This document shows, piece by piece, positions 24,530 to 35,689 of a stretch of DNA of 64,000 nucleotides. Positions within the stretch are counted from its first letter, which is position 1. Each line of letters begins with the position of its first letter. This stretch comes from Podocnemis expansa (lineage: Eukaryota > Chordata > Testudines > Podocnemididae). The notes beneath the pieces were generated by a model. The model searched no databases, was not told the origin of the DNA, and worked only from the letters and a program-made list of their open reading frames with translations. The position numbers and the translations under genes are program-made. The DNA lies in NCBI GenBank assembly GCA_007922195.1, contig ML681989.1, positions 45,437,275-45,501,274 of the forward strand, in the 5' to 3' direction.

Positions 24530-24910
24530 AACACTATAGTTTCTGAGTGCTCTGCAAACAATAAGGAATTTATTTTCACAACAGTCTTGAATAGTAGCAC
24601 ACCTATTTTACAGATGTTGGGCTGGGGCATAGAGAGATTAAGGCCAAAAGTAATTGTTAATTTTAGATGCCGAGTCAGATTTCAAGAACCATAGTAATTA
24701 GCAATATATAACACGTTGTTTCAAGTATAGTCCCTATTGACTTCAATTGTAGATATGAATTCTTAGCACTTCTGTAAATAAGGTTCCACAGTCTAAAATC
24801 AGCAATCCAGAAAATAACCAAAAATATATGGTTTCAGTGACTTGCTCAATATCACATAAGAACTCTGTGGCAGAGATGGCAATAGAAATGAATTCCACAG
24901 GACTACCTAA
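24530..24910 (-). mobile_element. MIR/CORE-SINE-like remnants
   Basis: Plus-strand text 'cctattttacagatg...ggggcatagagagattaag' and, after a gap, 'cagtgacttgctcaatatcacata...ctctgtggcagagatggcaatagaa' reads as the antisense of the MIR consensus region with CTCAG/TTTCC and the CORE. It may be two overlapping copies. Ancient, without boundaries. Confidence 0.5.
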
Positions 24911-25924
24911 AACTGCCTTCAACATTAGATCATCCTTTCTCTTAATGTAACCCCTACTTCATACACTCATTCAGTTACTGAAACAAATGAAACTGAGGTT
25001 TTATAGATAATATCCTTCAGTATGCAGCCCTGTTGCATTTCCAGAGCAACACTATCCTGTGCACTGAACACGCCAAGAATCCTGTGTAAAAAAATCGCAA
25101 GTGATAACATAAATTAAAGACTATCATGCAACATATGCATAGACGGGGTGAATTCAAGTTGCCAGTTTGTAATCTTAGACTTCCTCCCTAGGCTCTTTTT
25201 TCAAGTCATCTCTCTTCATGCTGTCCTCGTGCCAGTAGTTATATTCTCTACTGCATGACCACGGATAAGAGATGTCACTCACGGTGTAAGTTTCCTATTC
25301 TCAATTTCAATTCTCCAACCCAGCAGCTGAGAGACACAAAAGCAAGGAAAGTCTTGCTCAGTCCCAAGCTGGAGCATACTCAGTAAAGCCATAACCTTTG
25401 GAGATTTATGTTGCTAAAATCTAACAAGTCTCCACTGAGAATATGCACTGCAACAATTCAAAGATGTATAACTTGGCCAAATTTGGGCAGATTTAATGGA
25501 GACAGCTACTCAGCATCCCTATCACAAAGATAACCCATCCATCAAACGTTAAATCTCTTCTCTGAACCATGAGGACACTAGAGCATCTTAAAAAAAGTTT
25601 AACCAACTAATTTTTCCCAAGCCTCATTTTCAAGAATGACAGAACTATTATGGATGAAATTTTAAAATAAAAATAAAAAATAAAATCAAATCAGTGAGAG
25701 AAAGACCTATCATGGAAAACTTCAGCCCAAGTGGTTAAAATTTGGCAAAGCAACTGAAAACAGGGTCTTTTAATGAGAAAAGCTGGGAAATAATATGCAG
25801 TAGCCACCAAACCTGTTTTTGTTTCATGTGACAAATCTCATATTCTACGTCTGTTTTGATGTGGTAATTATGTTTATGAAATAACACCTGTGTATTGTCA
25901 ACTAACATTTTGATGACAAAGAAA

Positions 25925-26215
25925 CTCTTAGAAATTCAGGGTTGAAAGGAAGTTTGAGGCATCATCTAGTTCAGCCCCATGAACAGAGGCCCTGCATTTG
26001 ACCACTTTGTTCCTAAAATCCTCCAGGAAGAGATTCCGCTACCTCTCGTGAAAGCGTATTCTAGAGTTTAATCACCCTTATAACTAGAAAGTTTTGTCTA
26101 TTACCTAAATCTTGCTGCAGATCAAGCCCATTACTTCTTGCCTTATATTCAAGTGGACGTGGAGAATAAGTAATCTTGATCCTCTTTTTGGAATGGATAC
26201 AATCAAAGCATTAGG
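25925..26215 (-). mobile_element. CR1 LINE 3' fragment
   Basis: 'attcagggttgaaaggaagtttgaggcatcatctagttcagcccc' is the antisense of a CR1 3' end. It continues as 'cctccaggaagagattccgctacctc'. Non-coding 3' region only. Confidence 0.65.
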
Positions 26216-27521
26216 GCATATTTCTTATTTTGTTCCATTCCCTTTGAAAATACCATTTCCCCATACATAAGCCATCTGCAAAGTCCTCTGCCTGCGATTC
26301 TTTTGCTATAGGTGAACCTCCCAAAGGTATAGAGTATGCTTTCTCATTCCCTCTTTCTTCATAAGCTGCAGGGAAGGGAAGTAAAAAACATGATTCTCAC
26401 TAGCTATCTAGAGGACTAGAAGCTGAGAGGAGGATGTTGTTCAATAATAACAGCTTTGAATAGCACAAAATTATTAATAGCAGTCATGGGAATTGCTGAG
26501 ATCAGACCTCATGGTTGTCTTATTGTTGGTCTAGTACACTTGTCCTAGGCCAATGTGATTGCTACTATATCCTCCTTTCCCCAGTCCTCCAGATGTAGTG
26601 CTCTAGCTCCTCTGTGCTTATCATGAGGCTCACTGGGACTAACAGCATGTATTAAGGAGCTCCCTGAGATTGGAACATGCTCAATGTAGACAGTAGCCAG
26701 GGAGTCTGTGGGGCATGTTCAATGCAGATGGGATGTACAGAGATTTTAGGAGCAAATGCCACTGAGAATGTAAAAAGAACAATTTTCAGATATTTATAAT
26801 GAACAAATTTTGGTGTATTTTCATGTGGACAGTGAAAGACACATCTCTGATCTCAGGCAATCCTACTTGATTATTCTACTGGTTCAACACTTCAGAATTA
26901 TCACAGCTTTTCAATTAAATGATTGGGCAGAAGTGGAATTAAAGTTAGCAAAACTATCTGTTCTTCCCTAATCTGGAAAGATTAAATATTAAAAAACAAA
27001 TGCCACTAAAATAAAAGAAGCAAACTTCAAAAATTTCAGCCAGAATAGGTAAAGTCCAGCAAAAGTTTAAGCAGCTGAAAACAAGTCACATGACTGGAAG
27101 CATTAGGCAGCCTTAACAATACATGTCATTACCTGTAGCACTTTGCATATCATATACACTATATTATTACTCAATCTGATTTGTGCACTTGGTGAAACCA
27201 AACAACTGCTACACTCTGGAATGAAATTACATGGAAAAATGTTAAAAGAAAAAGACTGTGTCACCCATGGTGAGCAAACACTTTTCACAAAGTGGTCACT
27301 CTATATCTGATCTTTCAATACCTGTCCTCAAAGGAAACATGCACAATAGTTTCTAAAAGTGATCCTGGGAATTTCAATTCTTAGAGTTACACACTAAAAA
27401 ACCATGGATTTAACAGGGACACTGGTTTTGTATCTCAATACAACAATCTATAATATACCTGCAGGCTTACTTTTAATGCCCTACTTCAAACCCTTTCTGC
27501 ATAACAATCTAATTCTTAAAA

Positions 27522-27662
27522 CAAAAGTCTTGTGGCAATTTTAAAGACTAACAAATTTATTAATCATATGGGCTCACATGAATAATAGATTAATCTTTGA
27601 AAGAGACACAAGATGCCTTGTTTGTTCTGCTGAACCAGACTAACACAACTACCCCTTTGAAA
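27522..27662. mobile_element. PLE tail pieces, inverted pair
   Basis: The left piece is minus strand ('aagtcttgtggcaattttaaagactaacaaatttatt'). The right piece is plus strand ('ttgttctgctgaaccagactaacacaactacccctttgaa'). The junction is near 27586. Both lack the hammerhead-like core. Confidence 0.65.
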
Positions 27663-27997
27663 CTAATCCTTATTACCCACTCTACCTTATATGACCTGTT
27701 ACTCCTCATGCTCAACTTGTATTTAGCTCAGCCACTGATTTCTTTTCCTTGAGAATGCTGTTTAGCCAAAAAAATGTGTACATTGCACCAACAGAAGTTC
27801 ATCCAATAAAAAAAATATTACCTTGGCTACCTTGTCTCTCTTACTGTCACTGCATTACAGAAGAACAAATTATAATGCAAGGAAAAAAACATAAGATCCC
27901 TTCTTCCCATTCTGGACAATTGCATTTGTATCAAATCACTGGTGAAGTAGATGAGGCACCATTCACCACAAATGAACAAATGTTGGGATAACAAAGT

Positions 27998-28135
27998 TCC
28001 GAAGGTGCAGCCTTGTTAGTCTAGCTCAGCAAAACAAGCAAGGCATCCTGTGCAACTTAAAGACTAATACGTTTATTTATCACATGAGCTTTCATGGGAG
28101 AAAATCCCACTTTGTCAGATAATTTGAAGATGGGG
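27998..28135 (-). mobile_element. PLE 3' tail, minus strand
   Basis: The reverse complement shows 'ctgacaaagtgggattttctcccatgaaagctcatgtgataaataaa' followed by 'ttagtctttaagttgcacaggatgcc' and the end 'gactaacaaggctgcaccttcgg'. Complete tail, no coding part. Confidence 0.75.
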
Positions 28136-29132
28136 GAACTTACAGAAACTTATATGTGATAAATGAATTTGTTAAAAATAATAAAATAATCTAGCAGTAG
28201 CATAAACAGATTTAGGCAGAGCTTGTATTCGCTTCACAAACAAACTACTTTCCCACTCTTGTTACCAAAAACACGCTTATCTGACTGATTCCTGGGGAAT
28301 TAAATCAAGGAGTAACAGAATAAAATAATAATAAATCAGTATGCAATCAAATAATAAGTTCTGCCCAAAGTGGACAAAATGTCATTTTCCACTGCAGCAT
28401 ACCACAGATGTTTCAGATCATACAGTGTTTTCCCTGGGCAGATATGGTATATTATTATTTAAAGTATTAAGGTAATGGGAACAAAAAAAAAAAAAGAAGG
28501 AAAGAAAAATGGGGCTACTCCTCCCCCACCCACATGAACATGATTTTTTGTGGAAGGGGCATGAGCAACTGTTTACAATTGCTGTTCAGTGACATCAAAA
28601 CTGAGAAAGGCCATGATCTGAAAACTAAATCCTCCAGTAAGTGGGTGATCGGGTCTTTTTAATTATAATTTCAGAAGGATAAAATCCAGTCTGCTCCCTG
28701 AGTACATTGTTAAGAGATTTGACAGAAGAGTGCCCCAGTTTTAGCTATATAAGCCTCAGCCCTTCAGAGTGAAATCCAGTAAGCTAGTTTTCTATGCTTA
28801 GCAGCCAGGGTAATAAACAAGACAACACCTTACATTTACATTAAATTTATTTAAGGATGAGGGTGTGAGTCATATAACAAAGACACCAAAGAAAAGATTG
28901 TCAGAGGATAGTCACTTTTCAACATGACATAATACTATAACATGATGGAAAAACACAGCAATGTCAAAAGGAATATACCTGGCATCTGAGATGGCTGGAA
29001 CAGATGTGGTATTGTAAACAAGGTAAAATAGTCTTAAAGAACACAGGACTCTTTGCTCCCTTTCATTGTACACTACCTGGATTTCCCCCTTAATAAACTT
29101 AAATCAAAACTAATAGTAGGTATAAAGGTTCT

Positions 29133-29133
<1 letters not shown>

Positions 29134-29166
<33 letters not shown>
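29134..29166. repeat. Poly(A) tract, 33 bp
   Basis: Uninterrupted A33 on the plus strand (U-rich in the DMD transcript). No element body was recognised directly before it. Confidence 0.95.
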
Positions 29167-29167
<1 letters not shown>

Positions 29168-30039
29168 AAAACCTGAAGACCATTACTGACAGTTCTATTC
29201 ATAGATCTGTTATTAATGTTACCACTAATAAAAAAATCATTCTCAAAATATGAAATTATCAAATTGATTAAAAATCATAAAGAGAATATTTCATTAGCTC
29301 ACAGGGATTTACTTGATTGCAGTCCCTTCCTTAGTGGAGGGGGAGTCAAAATGTCTTCTGCTTTTCCAATCAAAAGGAAATTCTGGCTCTACTGAAATCA
29401 ATTGATTGCTTTTTAAAGGCCAGAATTTCACCAAAAATAAGCAGAACCACTATCATGTGTCAAATTGTTCAACCTAGGTCAACGTTATGAAACATCCACT
29501 GGGACACTGAAGAAGGCATCAAAAAATGGAAAATATTCCATGGTCAGCCTTGACATACAGAAAGTTTCCCTCACACATCTTCGTTTTCTGGGGCTTATTT
29601 GTAAATTCAGAAAGTGGCAACAATCTAAGATGCTAATTCTATAATGAAAATTTTGCACAGTTATCCAGCAAAAATCTAGACTTCTCTAAATTTTAGCACG
29701 TTTAATTGCACAAACTTAAAGTGAAATCTATATATAACTTTGAAAGTGCATTTTAGTTTAATCACAAAATTTTTAATATATAACCTTTCTAGGCAATTTA
29801 GCAATCTTCAGTTTCTTATAGGCAGATTTCATTCAGTTTTTAAAATATATAACCAAGACTACTTGTAGCAGTACACAAAACAACTAAAAAAACAGGTTAA
29901 ATGACAAATAGCTCTTTGCAATTATTTTACCATTATGCCTAAACAGTTTGGCAAACTTACTGAGAGATCTGCAGACATGTCCCTTACTGGGGCCCTAAAA
30001 CTCCTTAGAGTTTGCCTTAGGTACAGTTCATGTTGAAAT

Positions 30040-30440
30040 CCAAGTGGAACTCTTCAAAGGACTCTCCCGTGGGTCCAGATAGTGAAAACATCATCAATGT
30101 AACATAGGTAAAGGAGAGGCAATTGGGGCCAAAATTTGAGGAAGCAATGTTCTAGGTCAGCCATAAAGATGTTGGCGTACCGTGGGGCCATGAGGGTACC
30201 AGTAGCCACGCCACTGACTTGAAGGAATAGATCATCTTTGATTTTGAATGTCTTCATTCCCATAACGTGGGTGCACACATTCCAATGTGCTGCCTCACAT
30301 TAGCATTGCATTATTGTTGGGAGGAACGGAAAAGCTCAGAAGTCAGAAAGGAGAAGATGGCATCAAATTGATCAGGTAATGGCAATCAGAAAGATGGATT
30401 GGTTTGTTGGATGGCATGATGGATCACATCAGCCCCATAC
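30040..30440 (-). pseudogene. PLE reverse transcriptase fragment, inverted
   Basis: The minus-strand frame 30278-30054 encodes the RT segment with LQVSGVATGTLMAPRYANIF (motif B, aligned with the same block at 44.65 kb) and LCYIDDVFTIWTHGR. The catalytic Tyr-Ile-Asp-Asp is intact here. Sequence continues decayed to both sides, and stops follow after 30054. The rest of what looks like the same element, with its endonuclease and tail, lies on the opposite strand from about 30816. Confidence 0.75.
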
Positions 30441-30815
30441 TAGTATAAAGAAGATTTGCAGGCTGAAGAAGCCACCCAGTCCTGCCTTTTCTGGGCATGC
30501 TCAGCCAGGAATGGGGGTATAAACACCAGTCACCCAGCTCAATGATGGTGGACTGCTGACCAGAAAAGAAGCATGGGCTGCCAGCTTTCTTCAGGGAGCT
30601 CCTCCCAATGGTAGGAGTGGAGTCAGGCACTGCCAAGCCCCAGCCAGCACCCAGGCTGCTAGGCAAGCCCTACAGAGGACCTGCATCATCAGGAGCCACA
30701 CTGACAGAGGACAATGCAGATAGTGGAGATCTGTGGGGCATCAACAGCAAGAGGGTAGGAAGTACCCCAGGGGCCTGAATAGTGTAAAAGGGGGAGCAGC
30801 ATAGACATCATCAGT

Positions 30816-31490
30816 GTGACAGGGCCCTGGCCTGGAGCTCATATTAACTCCAGTAATACCATCACAGGTCCCAAAAACATCAGCCACACCATCAAGGGCT
30901 CATTCACCTGCACATCCACTAATGTGGTATATGCCACCACGTGCCAGCAATGCTCCTCTGCAACATACAGTGGCCTAACCAGACTATCATTATGCAAAAG
31001 AATAAATGCACACAAATTGGGCATCAAAAATGGTAACATCGATAAACAAGTTGGAGAACACTTTAGCCTCCCTGGACAATCAGTAGCAGACTTGAAAGTT
31101 ACCATTCTTTAACAAAGAAACTTCAAAAACAGACTTCATTATGAAACTGCAGCGCTGCAGCTGAACTGTAAACTTGATACACACAGATTGGGTCTGAACA
31201 GGGATTCGGAATGGTTAGCACATAACAAAAAGTAATTGTGCCTGTTTGCATGCTCTCTCCTTCTAATCAATGAATGAGATTGCACCCCATCTGCCCTAAC
31301 TGAATTGACTTTGTTAACACTTGCCCTCCTCCTTCCTGGTATATACTTCTCAACAGTGGTTTTCAATACATGCAGCTGATGAAGTGGGTTGGAGCCCACG
31401 AAAGCTTATGCCTGAAGAAATCTGTTAGTCTTTAAGATGCCACAGGACTCTGTTTTTTGCTGTTCGCAAACTAATATGGCTACCCCTCTG
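30816..31490 (+). mobile_element. PLE 3' half: endonuclease remnant and tail
   Basis: The plus strand carries a GIY-YIG-like region: NVVYATTCQQC, then a damaged ATYSGLTRLSLCKRINAH (the usual YIGQTGR-type Gly/Arg core partly replaced), then HFSLPGQSVADLKVT. After stops comes NRDSEWL-like sequence and the tail starting ctgatgaagtgggttgg at 31376, ending 'aactaatatggctacccctctgga'. It faces away from the RT fragment at 30.04-30.44 kb, so the element is internally inverted. Confidence 0.75.
31376..31413 (+). ncRNA. Hammerhead-like core in PLE tail (candidate)
   Basis: CTGATGA (31376-31382), then one A, a perfect 5-bp helix GTGGG (31384-31388)/CCCAC (31395-31399), GAAA (31400-31403), and a short GC/GC helix around TTAT. 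This is the conserved order of a hammerhead core. PLEs of several animals are reported to carry hammerhead motifs. The extra A before helix II and the absence of a clear helix I make activity in this copy doubtful. Confidence 0.3.
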
Positions 31491-33344
31491 GAAATTCAAA
31501 GCCCAAGACTGCTTATATCAAAACGAAGTACCAGCTGTGTTAGTCATGATCATATGTAGTGCAATAAAACTATTTTTCCACATATTGTATACTGCCAGTA
31601 ATTTTTATCTTTGTTGTAGTATGCAGCTTTGTTATACTGCAAGAATCAGGGTGCACTGATGCAGAATATAACACAGAATAAACTACCAGCAACATTCACA
31701 TAGCATCTGAAATGTCTGCAAATGTCTTGACCTCCAGTTATTACCTCCAGGCAAGTTCTGTTTGAGAAGAATTTTAATGCATGCCCAACTGCAAAGGGGA
31801 AAAAAAACCCTCCTTTTTGTCACTCTACTCTCTGAAAGGTCCCTTGGTAGAGACAGTGGAGTTGAAAACTTATTTTTAAACTATACATCCACAATGTTAA
31901 CTGTCTTACCACATCCAGAAGAGTAGAACTGATATATGGGAGAGAGAAATTTCTAAACACTCTGTAGACCCAATGAAATCAGTGACAGAACACTCTCTTG
32001 ACTTCATTGTGACCAGAATTTTACTCTGAAAGCATACCTACAGACCAATTACTATATAGGCAGCAGAATTAGTAACAGATTTTCTGTATTTCCTCACTAA
32101 TATTTCTTAATACTAGTTTTTAAGGGTCATGGTTAAGTTGAGAATGCATAGTTCAGTCCCCATGCCTTTCTTGGCCTCTGGTGCCCTAAGGCCATAGCTT
32201 GGCTTAATTTCTGATGGTGGATTTTGGGATATGAAGACCTGTCTTCTCGAAATCGCACTAAACCTATCAAGTCATTTCACAAAAAACACCAAGATGGTAA
32301 AAGACATAAGACAGTAAATATTCTGAGTACTATAGAAATGAACAGGATTTGTGCCACTAACCTAGAGGTGAAGACCACCTTAGTCTATTGACATTTTCTG
32401 GAACCATGTCTCCCAAGGCCTTGTGTTTTTTCCTATATTTATCCTTTTACATTTTATCATCTGATATGCATCATATACATGCATCTCTATGTATGCACAT
32501 ATACATATGCAAATATACAGAGAATTATTGAATATATAGCACCATATTAAAATTTTGCTTTATGTTACTCTGTTTTTAAGACTCCTTTTAGAAGTAATAA
32601 TCACACCCTTGGCACAATTTTATCTTATTTGCCATATTGTATTTATTTGTCTATGTTCTTATTAGTTTAGTTTAATTTATGCAGTAATTAACTTTTAATT
32701 ATTCCAGTTTAAGAAACACTGTTCAATAGCAGAATGAAAACAAGCCTGGTCAAATATTTTTCTTTCTACAATTGCTGGATTGTTATTTTTCATAATTAAA
32801 TACATTTTTCAACAAAAACAAACCTCTCTTCTACTGCAAAGCTAGAGACTACACTTTGATTACTTTACAGTGCTCAGGGGCCACATACTCAGAGTCCCAA
32901 TATTGCTATTGAGCTTTGCAGTCCCAATTATAACAACTAATAGTGTCTCATCATACCAGGGAACACAAGGAGAAAAAGCACATGATGACAAGAGGAAGAA
33001 AACATGGGAATAATAAAGTCTGAAATTTTCTTATTATGCTTTGTAATAAAAAGTATATTACAATTTCCTATTTTCTTGATCTCCAACCAGACTTTCTATT
33101 CTAGTAAATTATGAATATGAGAAAGAGTAAAGAAAATCCCAGTCTTATTAAAAAATTCTGAATTGCAATGCAGTCTCCATAAAAAGACTCTCTCATTTTG
33201 CATAGCTTAAATTTCAGTAAATGAAATATTCTTTACTACTCTATAGTCTGAGAGTTTAAAAATCTGAATAGTTAATTGATTTACATTCCTTCTTTAAACA
33301 ACATGTCAAGTCCAGCAATAACATATGCATTCACAATAGCTTAC

Positions 33345-33495
33345 CTTGTGTTCTTCTACTTGATGTTTTAAATCCTCTAGATCAGGGCCCAGGGGCTCTG
33401 ACTCAATTTTCTTAGTTTTTTCTTCTGTTTTTGCTAGCCAGTTTGATAATTGTGTTAGCTGCTGATTCTGCAGGTCCATGAGAATCTTATGTAAA
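33345..33495 (-). CDS. DMD: Dystrophin exon 12 (coding, 151 bp)
   Basis: Minus-strand exon whose first base completes the Asn codon split after exon 11, followed by LHKILMDLQNQQL and ending DLKHQVEEHK. It joins the last helix of spectrin-like repeat 1 to the first part of repeat 2; the NWLAKTEE and EPLGPDLEDLK segments are typical of dystrophin. The acceptor is tgtttccag at 33496-33504 and the donor GTAAGC follows AAG at 33345. The length of 151 bp equals the known exon 12, and together with exon 11 it forms an in-frame pair. It is isolated between two large introns (9.7 kb downstream, 23.8 kb upstream in gene order). A pair of inverted PLE tails lies about 60 bp upstream of its acceptor. Confidence 0.97.
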
Positions 33496-33555
33496 CTGGA
33501 AACAAGAAAAATTATCAAAAATTTGTACATGTAAGAAACAAGTAAGCAGAAATGT

Positions 33556-33765
33556 TCCAAAAGGTAGCTGTATTATTCTAGTTCAGCAAAACAAACAAGG
33601 TGTCTGGTGGCACTTTTAAAGACTAAAAAATTTATTTATCATATGAGCTTTCATGGGATAGAATCCCACTTCATCAAATGCTTGATTCACTCCCAGGAAA
33701 GATCATGTGATAAATCAATTTATTAGTCTTCAAAAGTGCCACAGGACTCCTTTCGTTCATTTTTG
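33556..33765. mobile_element. Two PLE 3' tails head to head
   Basis: The minus-strand tail 33556-33682 (reverse complement: gcatttgatgaagtgggattctatcccatgaaagctcat) abuts a plus-strand tail 33683-33765 (cactcccaggaaagatcatgtgataaatcaatttattagtcttcaaaagtgccacaggactcc). The pair sits about 60 bp upstream of the exon 12 acceptor in gene order. Confidence 0.75.
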
Positions 33766-35689
33766 AAAGTTAATTTAATATAGCCCTGGTACAGAATTGT
33801 AGGTTTACCTATCTTGTCCTACTAATGGATTTTAACAATGACCAAGAAAAGCAATATATTCAGCTGAGATGACAGTTTGGTTTCCAAACCCATCCCATTT
33901 GCTTAAAATGCTTACATGGTTTAGTTTTCAACAATGTAAACAGAAGCCACAACTCATGTTTGTAGCAATGTACTAACAGAGATCAATCAGATATTGTTGA
34001 AAACTGATCAAAAACTGGAAATTCCCACCCGATGGGAAATTGCAATATTCTGATTTTGGAGGGAAAAGCAGGGGTTGTTCCTAATCTGAGACAAATCCAA
34101 AGCATGCACCAAGCCTTTTGTGCAGGGCCATAAATGTACCAGAAGTTTCTATACAGTAAATAATTTAGTTTAACATCCAGTTATGTCCATGGAAACTGCC
34201 ACAGTGCCTCATGGAAACTATATTTTTGTTGCCTCATCCCCCTATACTACTGGATGAGTCTCACTCACCATCTAGAATACATCTCACAGGAGTAGCCTAG
34301 GTAGGTGCAGCTCAATGTTAAATGAAACATTTTGATTCACTTAGACAACCTGACTTGTTTTAATCTGGGTCCAACTGACACCAAATTAAATATTCATTTT
34401 TTAACATGGAAAATTTTAGTTTACTAAAACTGCATTTTTCCATTCTAAAAATACAATTTGATGGAAAAAGTCCCACACAGGTCTCCAGCATTGTAGCTGT
34501 TAAATTAAATGGGGCAGATTAGATTAGATTCAAGAATCAGATTCAAGCAAATCAGCTATATTTCAGAAAACTTCCTTTAGTATCATTTGAAATTAACAGA
34601 TGATCAGAAAAAGTTTCAAATGGTACTATTTTCTACTGGAAAATTACACCTAATTTGAAGATACTTTAGTAAATCACATTTATTTATCTGAAATTTAATT
34701 GAAGGAAACAAAAGCATTCCTGAACCATCATGTTTGACATTCTTTGACTATTTTTTTTAAATGTGGGATTATATTACATAGTATAATATATAGTAAAAAT
34801 TTTCAAAATGAAAGCAAAATGAAACACTTCAAGAAGTCTACTGAAGACAACTGATGCTCAATATGTCAAACAGAAAATGATACTTGAGCTGTCTTTTGGA
34901 TCTGCTTGAACAGATAGCCTACAATATTTGAGATCAAGTGATACAGAAATTGAGCAGTATAAGCAATAATTCTTCAGTCCAACAATTTGAGACATCATGT
35001 CACTAAAGTGAACCATTTACAGCAGAAAAAAATAAATTGAATTGCAATAATGTATGTAAAAATGTTGTTACTAAAATTCTAAATCCACCGAAATTAAAAG
35101 ATTGCTTTCCATGCACAAGACAAGCAGATACTTATGAGAAGTGAATATCCCACTTAACTTGATATCTGACAAAATTTCAGGTGATATAGGAAGTAATTTA
35201 AACTTTAAAAGTATTTACATAAGGAAAAACATAAATCAATATACACTCAATGCACAAAATTGTGTTAGGATATATTAGATAACTAGTTCTTTCCCTTCCT
35301 CATTTGTTCATGTAGTCACTCATTTAAAAGAGAGTTAATTTTGAAGTATTTCCCTCCTCATTTGATTTGTACAGCTTTATTATATACATATACCCAAATA
35401 CTTTCATCCTCTTTATCTTGGAGAAACAGCAGCAAAAATCTCATTAATTTTGACCAGCTATTTTTTAAAAAGCTACATTTAAGTTCTTCTGCACTAGTCA
35501 TTTTTTTGTTTTAGAGTTTTTCAGCTTATTACTTAATCCTCTACTTTCTGTACTGATTCTAGGGGCTGTAAGAAAGAACCTTGCTGAAAAGGTAAACATT
35601 AAAACATAAGTGTACAACAAACAGACCTTTTTCTGTAACTGCTTAATTTTAAAGAGAGCTAAAAAATTCCCTGGAGCTGAAAGGGACAG

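Larger units (their letters stand above)
23601..33344 (-). other. DMD: DMD intron 12 (9.7 kb)
   Basis: Intron between exons 13 and 12. Repeats recognised are a hAT MITE, a MIR-like region, a CR1 piece, PLE tails and a rearranged PLE. Nothing was recognised in 24910-25920, 26220-27510, 28140-30030 (apart from an A33 tract at 29134-29166) and 31490-33300, which are AT-rich. Confidence 0.9.
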
